From Paramyrothecium sp. XJ0827 (Eukaryota > Ascomycota > Sordariomycetes > Hypocreales > Stachybotryaceae), in assembly GCA_020881915.1 (NCBI GenBank), contig JAJFPB010000010.1, positions 2,046,001 to 2,110,000 of the forward strand: a stretch of DNA of 64,000 nt, in the 5' to 3' direction. Positions 1 to 11,909 of the stretch are shown in pieces (the first letter of the stretch is position 1; the number at the start of each line of letters is the position of its first letter). The notes under the pieces were generated by a model. It saw only the letters and a list, made by a program, of their open reading frames with translations. It had not been told where the DNA came from and ran no database searches. Both the position numbers and the translations under genes were made by a program.

Positions 1-300
1 GAGCTCCTCGTGCCGGCCGTGTCGCTGCTTAACGAGACGAACAACGTCACGGGCTACGGTAGCTTGGGCCTCTCGGCAAACAACTGCCGCTCCGACTGGG
101 GCCGCGCGCCCAACTTCCTGAACGTCGACTACTACAACTACGGCGGGTCTCCCGGCTCCGTGTTCGAGGTGGCGGCCCGGATCAACAACGTCACGTACGA
201 CCGTGACTGCTGCGGCGTCGTCTCCGGAGCTCCTACGCTAGCGGGCACCGTTTCGTGGGCACTGCTGGTCGGCGCCGTGCTGGGGAGCTTGGTGCTGTAA
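1..300 (+). CDS. 3' end of a GPI-anchored PLC-like phosphodiesterase (partial)
   Basis: The frame is open from base 1 and stops at 298-300, so the gene begins outside the window. About 99 C-terminal residues are visible. The stretch RAPNFLNVDYYNYG followed by GSVFEVAARINNVTY and a Cys pair resembles the end of the fungal secreted TIM-barrel PLC-like phosphodiesterases (from memory, not searched). The last ~20 residues are hydrophobic and end without a charged tail, preceded by small residues (SGAPT). This is the pattern of a GPI-anchor signal, so the product is probably on the cell surface. N-glycosylation sequons (NET, NVT) fit a secreted protein. The family call is moderate; the GPI-like tail is seen directly. 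An unrelated GPI protein remains possible. Confidence 0.55.
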   Translation, partial: ELLVPAVSLLNETNNVTGYGSLGLSANNCRSDWGRAPNFLNVDYYNYGGSPGSVFEVAARINNVTYDRDCCGVVSGAPTLAGTVSWALLVGAVLGSLVL

Positions 301-1790
301 ACTGTGTTTTTTTTCAACATTCGGAGCGGCGTTTTCTGGAGAACAAGCAAGCCTCGAGCCCTAGGTAAATAGCACATTAGATATTGGATGGAGTTCCGGA
401 GCACGGATTTGCACAGGCCACTTTTGGAGGGGCTATGTCTGTACAATTGGGCAGCTGCTCAGAATTTTAGGCGGTTTAGAATAGGAGCGGCTTACTCAGG
501 CCCTGCTGAATATTAAGATAATGTGCGCTTCTATGCGACGAGTTCGACACACATATCAGGCTTGCTTGAAACGGCGATCACACACAGCCAACAAAATGCG
601 TCAGTAACGAGACCCAGCATGCGCAGCGCGTTGTGGCACCAAACTATGTCCACGGCGCATGGTGCGGGACGCAGAAGGGCAACCCGCCCATCAACCCTCC
701 TGGGCGTCCAATCAATTAAACATATCGCAACAGATGCCGGGTCGTGGCGATGCACCAGAGATCTGGAGGCGTTGTACAAGGCTGATTTGGCACGATCGCA
801 GTTCATCCGTCCCGTCGGTGCTTGCGTGGGTGTTACAGACCCATGCCGTTGCGAGGGAACAAACCAAGGCACCTTGCCTCATACTCTATTTATCTACTGC
901 ACGCACTTACAAAGGGCTTGCAGCACCCGCCTCTCGTCCCGCCAATGGCGTCTAGGCTTGCACGGCCACATTCGGGCTGCTGAGTGGCTCTCCAGCTCTA
1001 CATCAGCCGGGCGCCGGCTCCAATCGTATTCGATGCGGGTCGAGACCCGAACCTTCTTGGCCGCCGGGCTCGTGTCCTTTTTTACCTCAAGGTTTACGTT
1101 GTGACCTGCGCGCGATGGCCGTCTCGGCCAAGGCTCTCTTTCACATGCAACGCGCCCAGCGATCCGGTGCGATTGCCGCCAGAATCCTCACCATCGATCG
1201 GGGACGTGCCCGGAATAGTCCCCAGCACGCCTGTTCGGGTTGAAGCGCAGGGGAGAGGCGCCTGCGCTGCTGACCCCTGCCAATCCTGCGTTACGCGCGT
1301 TGGGTGCTGGGCCTGTTTGGTTGGCTGGCGACAGCTCCTCGCCCGCCTGCCTGCCCTATGAGGCTCCTTGAGCGCTTCCAGTCGAATAGACACCCCCGGT
1401 TCAGAGGCCTCGAGCCAATCCGTCGGCAGCCACTGGGGCCCAGGCTGAGGATTCCTTGTAGCGCACAGTCCCAGCAGCCCATTGCCGCCCTCCCGCCCTG
1501 TTAAACCTTCCTGTTCCTGCCCATCTCTCCCGTGAACCACGTTTCCCCCACGTCCGAATGAGCTCTTTCTCGCTTTCGTCCTTGACGTTCGTTCGTTCGT
1601 TTTCCTACTCCTCTGACCATCCATGATTGTCGAGCTGTTGCGTCGCTGTTGAGCAGCTCGCCCTCCGTCACCCATCCGCCCCCCGCCGATCCACCACTGG
1701 ACTCGTAACTTCAGCCGCACTTCCTCGGCCGCGCGACCCAGTTAGTCGCCGACCTCCTGACTTACCTCGAACCTGAACCTCTCCTCCGCC
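301..1790. other. Intergenic, no gene supported
   Basis: This holds the 3' flank of the phosphodiesterase and the promoter/leader of the DUF3433 gene. Several frames stay open on both strands, but they show no domain, no convincing start context and no splice structure. A CT-rich leader with a CGTT tetranucleotide run (about 1585-1602) lies before the next gene. Confidence 0.6.
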
Positions 1791-1823
1791 ATGGTCCAAG
1801 GTGCGGACCATGGACCCCAATGA
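1791..1823 (+). promoter_or_regulatory. Upstream ORF overlapping the DUF3433 start codon
   Basis: ATG at 1791 lies in good context (G at -3, G at +4) and opens a 10-codon frame ending TGA at 1821-1823. It is out of frame with, and runs across, the main ATG at 1810. Ribosomes starting here would miss the main start, so it could repress translation. Alternatively transcription may begin downstream of 1791 and exclude it. Confidence 0.45.
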
Positions 1824-4428
1824 TGATACGGCTCGCTTTTGGTCCCAGAACCGGCAGACACCCGGGGAGCTCCATCATCAAGCATCCAACGTCTCCGCGC
1901 TGAGCGACTTCGGCACTAGTCCCTACGGCGGCGCCGCGACGGGCTCCCCAAATCCACAGTTGCGGGGTCGGGAATCGCTCGTCTCAGTCCAGTCGCACTT
2001 CACCGGCCGCGGCAGCAGCTCGCTCGATGCCGGCTACGCGGCCGGCCATGCGCCGCCTACGCCGACCTCGTCCTGGCGAGCGGCCTTCTCCCCCACCAGC
2101 GCCGGCGGCGCATATGCTCCGGTGCCCGCGGCAGCTCAGAACCCGTCGCTGAGCTCGTCGAGACACAGCCACGGCACAAGCTACGCCTCGGCGTTCAGAC
2201 AGACCAGCGTCGAGGAAAGCAGCGAGAATTATGACCTCTCTCTGCTACGCACGGCTGCCCCAATGGCCTGGGCGCCCAAGTACGAGGCAATTGCCGAGGA
2301 CGACCAGGACATACCTTGCACATTCGACATCACTGCCACAATGGGGCCTATGACTTCCCACGATGAAGGGTTCATGAGAAATCTGCAGGAGCAGGAGGCC
2401 AAGGGCAACCTCACTGGCGGCATCGGTCTAGGCTTCCGACCTGATACAACCGTGCGAGACGCCGAACTATTAGCATCACCGACAAGCCCGACAGCCGGTT
2501 TCTCGCATAGATTCTCGAAAAGAGCTTCCAGACGCCTAAGCCGCGTAGATACAATTCGACACATGGGCCAGCACGAAGCAAACCGACGAGGGGAAGTCAT
2601 CAAGGTCATTGTTGAGGATGAAGATGCCACGGCCCCGGCCGACCTGAGTCTCATGGAGGGGCCCGAAAACATGTCAACCGAGCTCGGCCGGCAGGCGACC
2701 ATGGCCTCGAAGGAGCAGGTCGCGCATATATTCTACCCGCAACCCAACTGGAAACCGTTCTCGATGCGCTGGCCGTATCTCGTCATGCTGGTGCTGATAT
2801 CGATTGCTTTGGCGGCCATGCAGGAGGTGCTGTTCCGGCGGTTTCGCGAGACGCCCATCGTCAGCTTTCGGTCCCCGGATGAAGTCGACCCGGCGCTGTA
2901 TTTTGCCATCAAATTCGTGCCGACGCTCTCGGCGGTCGTATACGGCGTGCTCTGGCAGTTCTTAGACTTTGAGGTGCGCCGTCTAGAGGCTTACTATCAG
3001 CTATCCAAAGAAGGCGGCGCTCTGGCTGCGGAATCCATCAACGTTGACTACGTTACGAGCTTCAACCTTTTGCGGCCGTTCCAGGCACTCAAGCTGGGGC
3101 ATTACGCCGTAGCGCTGTCCTCGATCGCCACGACTCTGGCCATTTCATTGGTGCCTACGTTTGCCGCTGCGTCCGTCATTTTGAAGCCGAGTCGTGAGCA
3201 GCGCATGAAGAATCCCGATGCCGAGAAATTTGTCCAATTCTCAGAAACGTGGACGCATCTCTTGACAACAACCTTGGTCATCTGCGCGGCTCTGGGCTGC
3301 GCTCTTCTGTATTTGCTACACCGCCGTCGCTCCGGCCTCTTGGCCGACGTTCGAGGCATCGCGGGTCTTGCTTCCATGGCTGTTGTCAGTCACATTTTGA
3401 TGGACTTCAAAGGGATGGACATTGTCACACCCAAGGACATCCACAGGCAGCTGAAGCACAACCGCTATACGCTCAGAAACTCCTCGCTGGCCCCTGATGA
3501 CGAAAATCCGGTGACGTCCAAGGACAGAGACAGGTTCCAGGACGACGATCATGTCTCTGAGAACCCCCACCCTCTGATGCTGCGACCTGCGGGGTGCGTT
3601 CCATTCATCGTGGGGTTGCTCCTGTTCACGGGCTTCATTCCGGCGTTTCTGTTTACAGCCATGGATGCGGTGACGGACAAGGCGCCGTGGCTCATCACGG
3701 CCTTGGCCGTTTGCCTCAAGCTCTCCTGGAACGCCATGGAGACGGCGGTTCGGATGATGGAGCCGTTCTACATTCTGTCGGGACGACACGCTCCCGCCAG
3801 AACTCTGGGCCTGGATTATTCCGCGCTTCCATTCGGGTACCTCCCCATCCGGGCCTTGCTAAACGGCCACATGCTTGTGTTCCTGGTTGGGTTTGGTAGC
3901 ATAATGACGGAGTTCCTGACTATTCTAGTCACAGGCTTGGCCACTGTGGACGGGAAGAATTTCCGGCGGGGTAATGAAGACGGCAGCGGCGTGAAGCAGG
4001 ACGGCAACCACAAAATCAACTCGGGCTCGGAGACGGTCTTTTCGTTCTACCTTTCGTTCGGGCTCTCCATGTTCATCCTGCTCTACATGACCATCGTCGC
4101 AGCGGTCGTCTTCCTGCGCCGACGCCATCCGTTCTTGCCGCGGCAGCCCAACACGATCGCGTCGATCCTGGCCTTCATACACCAGAGCAAGATGCTGTAC
4201 GACTTCGTGGGCACGGAGAAGATGAGCAACGCGGAGCGGATGCGGAGGCTCGCGGCGAGGCAGAAGACGTACGGCCTGGGCTGGTTCATGGGCCGCGACG
4301 GCAAGACGCACTGCGGCGTGGACGAGGAGGAGCTAATTGAGGTGTACAAGCACGGGAAGAAGTTCTTGCCGGGCAACCAGCCTTGGAATGACCAGTGGGA
4401 CGTTTTGGAATACACGGGTGCAGGGTAA
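1810..4428 (+). CDS. DUF3433-family multi-pass membrane protein, 872 aa
   Basis: Single exon. I start at ATG 1810 (context ACCATGG); the frame reaches back to GTG 1801 with no earlier in-frame ATG. Residues 1-310 are hydrophilic, Ser/Pro/Gly-rich and probably cytoplasmic. At least seven hydrophobic segments follow, near residues 321-343, 364-386, 431-452, 485-503, 598-618, 684-708 and 744-768. The block around residues 387-425, with RRLEAYYQLSKEGGALA, is the typical signature of the fungal DUF3433 repeat (Pfam PF11915, from memory). A second, similar half follows around 630-690 (RMMEPFYILSG), so the domain is duplicated. The C-terminal ~100 residues are basic. No biochemical role is known to me; family membership is confident, function is not. 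An overlapping upstream ORF precedes the start. Confidence 0.88.
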   Translation: MDPNDDTARFWSQNRQTPGELHHQASNVSALSDFGTSPYGGAATGSPNPQLRGRESLVSVQSHFTGRGSSSLDAGYAAGHAPPTPTSSWRAAFSPTSAGGAYAPVPAAAQNPSLSSSRHSHGTSYASAFRQTSVEESSENYDLSLLRTAAPMAWAPKYEAIAEDDQDIPCTFDITATMGPMTSHDEGFMRNLQEQEAKGNLTGGIGLGFRPDTTVRDAELLASPTSPTAGFSHRFSKRASRRLSRVDTIRHMGQHEANRRGEVIKVIVEDEDATAPADLSLMEGPENMSTELGRQATMASKEQVAHIFYPQPNWKPFSMRWPYLVMLVLISIALAAMQEVLFRRFRETPIVSFRSPDEVDPALYFAIKFVPTLSAVVYGVLWQFLDFEVRRLEAYYQLSKEGGALAAESINVDYVTSFNLLRPFQALKLGHYAVALSSIATTLAISLVPTFAAASVILKPSREQRMKNPDAEKFVQFSETWTHLLTTTLVICAALGCALLYLLHRRRSGLLADVRGIAGLASMAVVSHILMDFKGMDIVTPKDIHRQLKHNRYTLRNSSLAPDDENPVTSKDRDRFQDDDHVSENPHPLMLRPAGCVPFIVGLLLFTGFIPAFLFTAMDAVTDKAPWLITALAVCLKLSWNAMETAVRMMEPFYILSGRHAPARTLGLDYSALPFGYLPIRALLNGHMLVFLVGFGSIMTEFLTILVTGLATVDGKNFRRGNEDGSGVKQDGNHKINSGSETVFSFYLSFGLSMFILLYMTIVAAVVFLRRRHPFLPRQPNTIASILAFIHQSKMLYDFVGTEKMSNAERMRRLAARQKTYGLGWFMGRDGKTHCGVDEEELIEVYKHGKKFLPGNQPWNDQWDVLEYTGAG

Positions 4429-4652
4429 TGTGAGGCGTTTAGGTGAAGCATTCATGACGGCCCTCTGGGCCCGGCGTTTCATTGCATTCGATAGATTATG
4501 TAAAGCATGGAAACAAAATAATTTCATGACTATTGGCACATTCGCTCCAGCTTGTTGTTTTTGAGCTATTAGCACCACGGCACCGTTTTCATCTTGACAA
4601 CTCGACTCTACCGAGTTTAATGCAAGTTGATAATGAAACAGAGGAAAACAAC

Positions 4653-4707
4653 GAGAAGAAAGAAAAAGAAAAAAAGAAAAAAAAAGAAAGAAAAAAAGAG
4701 GGAAAAA
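4653..4707 (+). repeat. Uninterrupted purine tract (A/G, 55 nt)
   Basis: Every base from 4653 to 4707 is A or G, mostly A runs with single G. It lies about 225 bp past the DUF3433 stop, so it may fall in the 3' UTR or downstream of it. Confidence 0.85.
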
Positions 4708-7060
4708 CCAAGAAGAAAACGCGCACAAAAAGGCGCCAACATGATTAGCACAAACCATGTGGTTAGGCGATGAACAAGAAATCCGTGGCATCACGGAGCG
4801 GTATAGGGTAGCGACACCAGTGCGGGCAGTTTTTAAGATTGGATTGGCCTAGCTACCTTATGCTTATTAGCTGCCTGCCAGCGCTACCCTAGTGGTCAAG
4901 GACGAAAAGTATGGGACGACGATGAGACTGGATAGCACGGGTTCCTTGCCTTAGCTCAAAGGGTGGGCCATTTTGCGCCCCGGCCATGGCAGTGTGTCAA
5001 TGCAAGAACAGATCAGACAAGACCGAGATGTCAGAGCAGGGCGACCAAGGGGTGGGGTGTGCGGGTTTCGCATTGCGAGACATGAAATGCCACAGGTGTG
5101 ATGCGACGCGCGCGCCACCAGACGGAAGTCGCAGAACTGATGATGCTATGCTGGCGGGTTCGGGACGAGATCTACGTAAGGCAGGTTTGGGAACCGCAAG
5201 AGGCCAGACTGCGTGTGCTTCAGATGCACACTCTGATTGAAGTGAGAGAGGAGGACTGTGCGCTGTGGCTGTCGCTCCCGGAGGCCATCATGGGACGAAA
5301 AAGCACGGCAGAACACAGCAGGAGAGAAGAGCGAATGCCCATCCATGACGGGTCGCGTGCGCAGTCAACGACGTCCTGGCCTCGTGGCGCGTGCAGAAGG
5401 GACCAATGGCTGGCGGAAGGGTGTGAGGAAGCTGTTCCACTTGGGCCGTACGCCGTCGAAACCAAGTGCCGGCCGCGGTCGGACGCCGAGCCACGACACC
5501 GGGTTAGTCGATTGAGTTGCCGGCTGCCCAGGGACGAAATGCTCGGCATGGTGGTGGTGATGAGGCGATGGTTGATGACAATGAGTTCGCCTGGGTGCCA
5601 TCTAAGAAGCAGAGGTCGAGAATGGTGGATGACAAGGCCCGCGTCCCATTTCAGGTGAAAGTCGACTCAACAAGGGGTGGGCCGACAGAAGCAGAGTAGA
5701 ATGCAGGATGCAGGATGCAGGGGTTCGGGGCAGGGTTCATGCTGCGGATTTTCAGGTGGGGGATGACGAAGCTTCATCAAACACGGCCCAAACAGCACAG
5801 AGAATTAGGGGACCAGATCCCATTTTCCATCAGAACCGCCATGTACTGTAAGGTACGCTCGGTACCTTGGGTACTGTTGATGGCCTGGTTGGCCTGGCCT
5901 GGCCTGGAGCTGGGGCTGGAGCCGGGTACGGCGGGAATGTCGGCAAGGCGGTTGTCAGGACGCCGTCAATTGTTTTGTGTGTGAATAATTGTCTGGCCTA
6001 TTTTACCTTTTATCGTATTCATTTTTCGTACTTACCTGAGGGAGAGTACTGTAATAAGATGAACGAGTGAGGCTGTGCCCGGCCAAGCTCGAGGTGAAGG
6101 TACTACTACCTTGCTCGCTCTGCTCTCCATAATTTCATCTTCCTTTCGCAGCAGCAAGGCGAGCGGAAGGAGGATGATCCCTCATATGTACAAGGAAAAG
6201 GAGGGGAAAAAACATTGGCAAAAAACGGTGACCATGCTTCGCCTTCCACAGTCTCTGCGCAGGGCATGATGCGTTCTCATCAACTACCTCGACGCCCAGC
6301 AGCTTGGCTCACAAGGTCAATACAGTGTTTCCCCTGCCCTGCCACGATTGAGGAGCAAGCGTGCCATGCGCTGCTCACTGGGAGCCGAGGGCGGGCGAGC
6401 GAGAGGCTTTTTGGTTCGCATTGGGCTATTTTTTCCCCCTTCGGTAAATTACCAGTAGTTTTCCTTTCCGAGGGAGGGGGTGGGAGGGAGAGGACCACAA
6501 TGCCGCGCACACACGGCTTACCATTGGCCTCTTCGCGAAGTAAAAAAAAGGTGACAAAGTACGCGCGTTACTTGGCGGTTACTTTGAGCCAGGCGAACTG
6601 CTGGTTGGATGAGCGCGGGGCCTTTGGCCGTGCCCAGCCAGTCGCACGTCAGCCAGCGCTCAGTCAGCGGGAACGCACCATCGTAAAATGCAGATACGGG
6701 AGGCACTGCACAGCACAGCACAGCATGCAAGCTGTATCTTTTCTCGCCTGGAGTACGGCTTCCCCGTACCTGCCCCTAGGGGTTCTACAGCGTCTTCCAA
6801 CGCAGGCCACCCCCCTTCCGCTAGATGCTATTCTAGAAGTACCTCCCATGTACCTCCAGCTTGCTTGCTGTGTGTGGTCATGTCATCAGATCCCCAGCGG
6901 CACTTTACGTTTCGCACTCGCAGATCCCGTCGCACAGGAAACACTGAATCACGGACGCGGGATCGATCAGTGAGTTGTGAGGCCCTGCGCGGGACGGGGG
7001 CTCCATAATACACCTCTTTCGTATCCCATCACCTTTTCGACGAACCAACTCATCATCAAT

Positions 7061-7081
7061 ACCTTAGGTAAGGTAAGGTAG
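7061..7081. repeat. TACCTTAGG/AAGGTA repeat cluster
   Basis: Short tandem and inverted copies of AGGTA/TACCT, part of a dispersed promoter-associated motif family also seen at 16143-16225, 18601-18650 and 19468-19490. Confidence 0.6.
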
Positions 7082-8155
7082 ACAATCAACGGTTGGTTGT
7101 ATGCTCTCCCAATTGAAATGCGACAATGAATGGAATGCAACGAGAAGCCCAAAACGAGAGCCACTGGGGAAGCTACCTACCTTCAAGGTATCCGCGTACA
7201 GCGGCCAGCGCCGCGAGGCACCGAGACAGCAGGTACAGGGACGGATACCCCGTGCCATGATCTTCGCGCATGCAACAGGTTTAGCGTGCCGCTCTAAGAG
7301 GGGCTGCCAAAGTTACTCCTGTTAGTCTCCATCCAGCTCATCGCCCTCCACCTGCATGACCTGGCCTCGACGGGGTACTTCTCAATTCCGCTCTGGATTG
7401 GTGCCGGCCAAGGTACTGCACAGCCCCACGGACTCGCACGCTACCGATACGATCTTGGTGACATCTAATTCGAAAGACCTGCTAGCCCCAGCCACCCATC
7501 AATCCAATCATTCACCTCGCCCACCCCCTGTCTTGGTCTGTTCTGCGAGCAGGAGAGTGAGGGATGCCCGTCAATTCCCCTTCTTCCTGGCCTTCGCCTG
7601 CACACCCCCCCTTCCCCTTCCTAGGTGTCTTCCCCCCCCAGAAAAAAGAATACGGGCTTAGCAGCAACCCCCCAAGATAGTAGCCACTCCCTGGTTTGCT
7701 GCCGTTCCTGCCCTGTTTTCCCTCTACTCTTCCTACTCTCCTTTCACTACATCACCACTCCTTTCATCATTCCTACATCTCCTCAGTTTCTCCTTTCGCT
7801 TTCCCCCAACCCCTCGTCCGCCCATCAACAAACGCCCGACCGTTCGGGAGCGTCCGTACGCTCGCTCAGTTAATCTCTTCTCGTTCTTCTTCCTTTCTCT
7901 TTCCCGGTCTTTTCCATTACTGTACTTCCTCCCCGTCGTTCACACCCGCGATACACCGAAACAGACCACTTTCGCTAGCGACTCGAAACCGGCGGCATCC
8001 GAGAACGTTGTGGACGACCCGGATCGCCATCGTCGAACAAGGTTTTCACGCAATCGCGTCAATCTAATTAACCCTTCTCGCCATCCGCGAACCACTATTC
8101 ACGACCGCCTCGCACTCGAACTTGGAAACGAACACCAGGCCCGACAACCATTACC

Positions 8156-10500
8156 ATGCGGTCGCCATTCGGGTCACCGCTTCTCCTCCTCACCTCCTTG
8201 GTGGGGATGGTTCAGCTTGCTTCCGCTACCAGGATGCTTACATCCACATCACTCAACTCGTGTCAGCAAGACTCCAGTTTCACTGCGAGTTTCTTCTCGC
8301 TTCTCTTCACTCCCGAGAACAACACCGCCACCATCAAGATCGAGGCCACCTCCTCCGTCCAAGGCAAGGTCACTTTCGACATCGCCGCCTCTGCCTACGG
8401 CTACCAGTTCCTGAACCAGAAGCTTGACCCTTGCGATCTCACGGTGCCTGGCCAAGAAACGCCTGGTCTTAAGGGCATGTGCCCCATGACTCCCTCAAAG
8501 CTGGAGCTCCGCTTCAACCTTGGCTCGGATGAAATCGGAGATGCCAGCAACAGAATTCCCGGTATCGCCTACAGTATTCCTGATCTTGATGCTAAGCTTC
8601 GAATTCACGTTAACCTGACGGAGACGGGTGAGAGCTTGGCCTGTGTTGAGGCTAATATTTCCAACGGAAAGACTGTCGATCTGCTCGGCGTCAAGTGGGC
8701 TACCGCCATCATCGCCGGTTTGGCACTCATCTCCTCTGCTGTGATTTCGGGTCTCGGCCACACCAACGCTGCTGCCCACGTTGCCGCCAACTCGCTGTCT
8801 CTCTTCGGCTATTTCCAGTCTCAGGCCATCCTCGGTCTTACTGGCGTTCGCTTGCCTCCCATCGTGCAGGGATGGACACAGAACTTCCAATGGTCCATGG
8901 GTATTATCCACCTCGGCTGGATGCAGAACATCTTTACTTGGTACCAGCGAGCGACCGGCGGTAGCGCCGCTAACATTTTCGGTTCTCTCGGCACTGTCTC
9001 CGTACAGGTTCAGAAGCGAAGCCTTGACGCTGTTCAGTCGCGAAGCAGTGAAGTTGGAGTGAATCTTTTCAACCGCGCTGTGGCTATGATGCCTAAGGCC
9101 GTCCCCGCGCTTACCAAGCGAGCAAACATTGTCACCGAAACGGGTGCCTTCATTGTCTTCGGCATCCAGCGTGTAGCGTTCCGGGCTAAGATTGAGACGA
9201 CGAACCTGTTCTTGACTGGCTTGACCTTCTTCTGCATCCTGGTTGTCCTCACCATCCTTGCTGTGGCGTGCTTCAAGGGCCTTTGCGAGCTCTTTGCCAA
9301 GAGGCGCTGGATGGGAGACGACAAGTTCGCCGAGTTCCGCAATGGCTGGATCACCGTCCTCAAGGGAATCCTCTTCCGAGTCGGTCTGATTGGCTTCCCT
9401 CAAATGGCCATCCTTTGCCTCTGGGAATTCACCCAGAACGACTCGCCTGCCCTGGTTGTCCTGGCCGTCTTCTTCCTCGCCGGTCTGTGCTTCACTCTCG
9501 GTTGGGGTGCCAGCAAGGTCATTCGCATCGCTCGCCGCTCTGTCTCCATGCACCGCAACCCGGCCTACATCCTGTTTTCCGACCCCCAGGCCCTCAACAG
9601 GTGGGGTTTCCTCTACATCCAGTTCCGTGCCTCCGCCTACTACTTCATTGTCCCCGTCCTGGTCTACACGCTCATCAAGGCCATGTTCATCGCTTTTGCC
9701 CAGCGAACTGGCATCGCCCAGGCCGTGGGCTTGATTATCATTGAGGCTGCCGCTTTGATTGGCGCTTCCGTACTCCGCCCCTGGATGGACAAGAGCACAA
9801 ACTCGTTCAACATTGCCATCTGCGCCATCAACTTCATCAACGCCATCTTCCTTCTCATCTTCACCAACGTTTTTGGCGCCCCTGCCCTCGTCGTTGGTGT
9901 TGTCGGTGTCGTCCTGTTTATCTTGAACGCTGCCTTCTCGCTCATCTTGCTGCTCATGGTCATCATTTCTACCTCGATCACTTTGTTCCGCAAGAACCCC
10001 GACGCCCGCTACCAGTTCATGGCCGATGATCGGGCCTCGTTCATGAAGTCTCAGACTCACCTCACGACGACGACGGAACTTGATGCTCTCGCTGCCACTG
10101 CTCGAGGTGACAAGGCTGGCTACAAGTCCCAGCTTGATCTTGAGGATGACAACGAGTCGCTCTCGTCCGACGACATGCGACGACGGGCCGACACCAACAG
10201 CGCCAGCTATCCTATGCTCGGCAGCCAGTCTGGCCCCCGCTCGCCAGTCAACCCGTCTATGCCTCTTTTCCCAGCTGGAGGTCAACGACCACAGAGCCCA
10301 TTCCGCTCGGCGTCTCCAAGCCCCTATAACGCCTCCTCGTCGAGCCTGAGCCAACAGCGTTCGGCCAACAACGCCAGCCCGGCCGCATACAGGTCACAGA
10401 ATAACGCGAGGTAAGCAAAGTTGTTCCCGAACCAGCTGCATACGTGTGACTAACATGGTTCAACAGCCCTTGGCAGCGTGGTGCTGGCTATGACCATTAA
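8156..10500 (+). CDS. Flavin carrier / TRP-like ion channel (FLC family), 762 aa
   Basis: Two exons: 8156-10410 and 10467-10500. The 56-bp intron has donor GTAAGC, a CTAAC-type branch and acceptor CAG. Splicing adds the tail S-PWQRGAGYDH, matching the conserved end of FLC proteins as I remember it. Residues 1-25 are a signal peptide. An ML-like lumenal domain follows (about 26-175, Cys residues, SYxIPDLDAKLRI region). A TRP-like membrane domain then runs from about 179 to 615 with around nine hydrophobic segments. The C-terminal 150 residues are cytosolic, Ser/Pro-rich and probably phosphorylated. Yeast Flc proteins act in the ER/Golgi and affect FAD transport, calcium and cell wall integrity. 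KR pairs in the loop near residues 285 and 320 could be Kex2 sites. The leader is long and CT-rich. Which FLC paralogue this is cannot be decided here. Confidence 0.93.
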
Positions 10501-11596
10501 TGCGCTCCTTTCTAATTCAAATCGCGGTTACATATATTATTTTTTCTCTTACTCAAACCGTTATCGAGCCCCTCATTCCCTACGGGCTCATTCCGGCAAC
10601 TGGATATCTTGGCCTATTCTGTCATGGGCGAACATCTATCTAGCCTTGGCACTTCTTGGGCAGGTTCCGACCTCAACTTAACAATACCAACGGAACTAAG
10701 AAAGCAAAACCTGACCGTATCGGACGGCTGCTTGGCTATCTACGGTGTGCTGCATCGAATTGCGCTGCTCTGTTATTTTCCCTTTTCTTTGCTTTTAATT
10801 TGTTTTCATCTGGCTCGTTCAGCATGACGAGGGCGTCTGCGATATGAGACCGGCGTTGGCGAAACTGAGATCCGTGCCCTTGTACGAGTGTCAACTTTGT
10901 ATGTATATATAAACGCACTGCATAGTGGGATGGGCGACGGGAATGGGCAAAGAAGCTTTATACAGCTGGTCTGGACTGGATTTGTGGCCAGGTTCTGATC
11001 AAGAAGAGAGTTGATGGGTGGATCAAGCCCAGGATTGGATTCGAGGAGTACCTACAGAATAGGTTTGGAAGAGAGACCCCATGATCATCAACACCAGTGC
11101 TCTATAAAAACCTCGCTTGCGTGACTGCATGGCTATATCTATCATGCGATCTGAAACTTCGTCTCGTATCGGCAGCCTAGCTTGGCACTCCAGCTGGCGA
11201 GGCTTGGGCTGCGTTTCATCGTCTGCAGAATCCCACAAGCAGGCATCGCATCGCAGTCTCGCGTGAAACAGACGCAGCCGCGCTTAACTCGTTTACCGCG
11301 CCAGGTCGACCATGAAGCTGCTACAAGAAGGAGGCGAAGCATATACGTGATCACCAACGATACGAAAGGGCAAGGCATACAAACAAGCACACAAACAGCG
11401 TTGTCCTAGTTGGCGCCAGCAGTGGGCGGTGGGCTGTGAGGCAGGGGTCAGCAGAACCGGGTCGCGGAAAGCAGGCGCAGCACGATGCACAAACAAACCA
11501 AACCAGAGGGACAGGTGCCGAGCGGCGAGCGGGAAACCCCTGCTTCGTCCCCGTATGCCTTTTGTTCTTTCACCCCGAACGGGAAACCGTCGTAGC

Positions 11597-11670
11597 GGGC
11601 GGCCGGGCGGGCGGATGGAGAGAAGAGGGGGGGGGGGAGGGGATGGGATGGGAAAAGGGATTATTTTGGG
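11597..11670 (+). other. G-run cluster, possible G-quadruplex
   Basis: The plus strand carries many GGG runs, including one of 12 G, with loops of 1-10 bases. That meets the usual four-tract G-quadruplex pattern several times over. No role is implied by position: it sits between two converging genes. Confidence 0.55.
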
Positions 11671-11885
11671 AGAAGAAGGAGGCTTAGTTGGGCGGTTAGA
11701 GACTGTGGCGGGGCCCCAAATCTCCATTTTGGGAACCGTGTGTTACTGGCTCGTTGGTTTGTGATGTTCCCGATTTGGCATTCGCACACACACGCAGCAT
11801 CTCACTTATATCACCTACAGTATTAGACCAACCAGTACGTACCCGCACCAGGTACATGGGTCGCGGCACGTTGCAGCGCATCGCC

Positions 11886-11909
11886 CGCATGCGTGCGTGC
11901 ATGCATGCA
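11886..11909. repeat. 24-nt perfectly alternating purine/pyrimidine tract
   Basis: GCATGCGTGC-type sequence with strict alternation from 11886 to 11909, capable in principle of Z-form DNA. No gene is attached to it. Confidence 0.6.

Larger units (their letters stand above)
4429..8155. other. Long intergenic region, no gene supported
   Basis: This 3.7 kb lies between the DUF3433 and FLC genes. It holds a purine tract (4653-4707), short tandem words (GCAGGAT near 5703; GGCCTG near 5880; CACAG near 6705-6725), TACCTTAGGTAAGG-type repeats near 7061 and a long CT-rich stretch (about 7500-7950) that looks like the promoter and leader of FLC. Open frames up to ~250 codons occur (for example 6215-6973) but have the composition of GC-rich non-coding DNA. 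Confidence 0.6.

Noticed and set aside
523..1104. 193-codon plus-strand frame
   Set aside because: No domain, poor start, and competing frames on both strands.
5098..5658. 186-codon frame in the DUF3433-FLC spacer
   Set aside because: Composition and lack of any motif fit non-coding DNA; overlapping frames of equal length exist on the other strand.
6215..6973. 252-codon plus-strand frame upstream of FLC
   Set aside because: No domain, low-complexity composition and simple repeats; looks like stop-poor GC-rich non-coding DNA.
8495..10354. 619-codon open frame antisense to FLC
   Set aside because: It mirrors the FLC codons exactly (a product of strong third-position C bias) and has no domain; the sense protein is a clear FLC channel.
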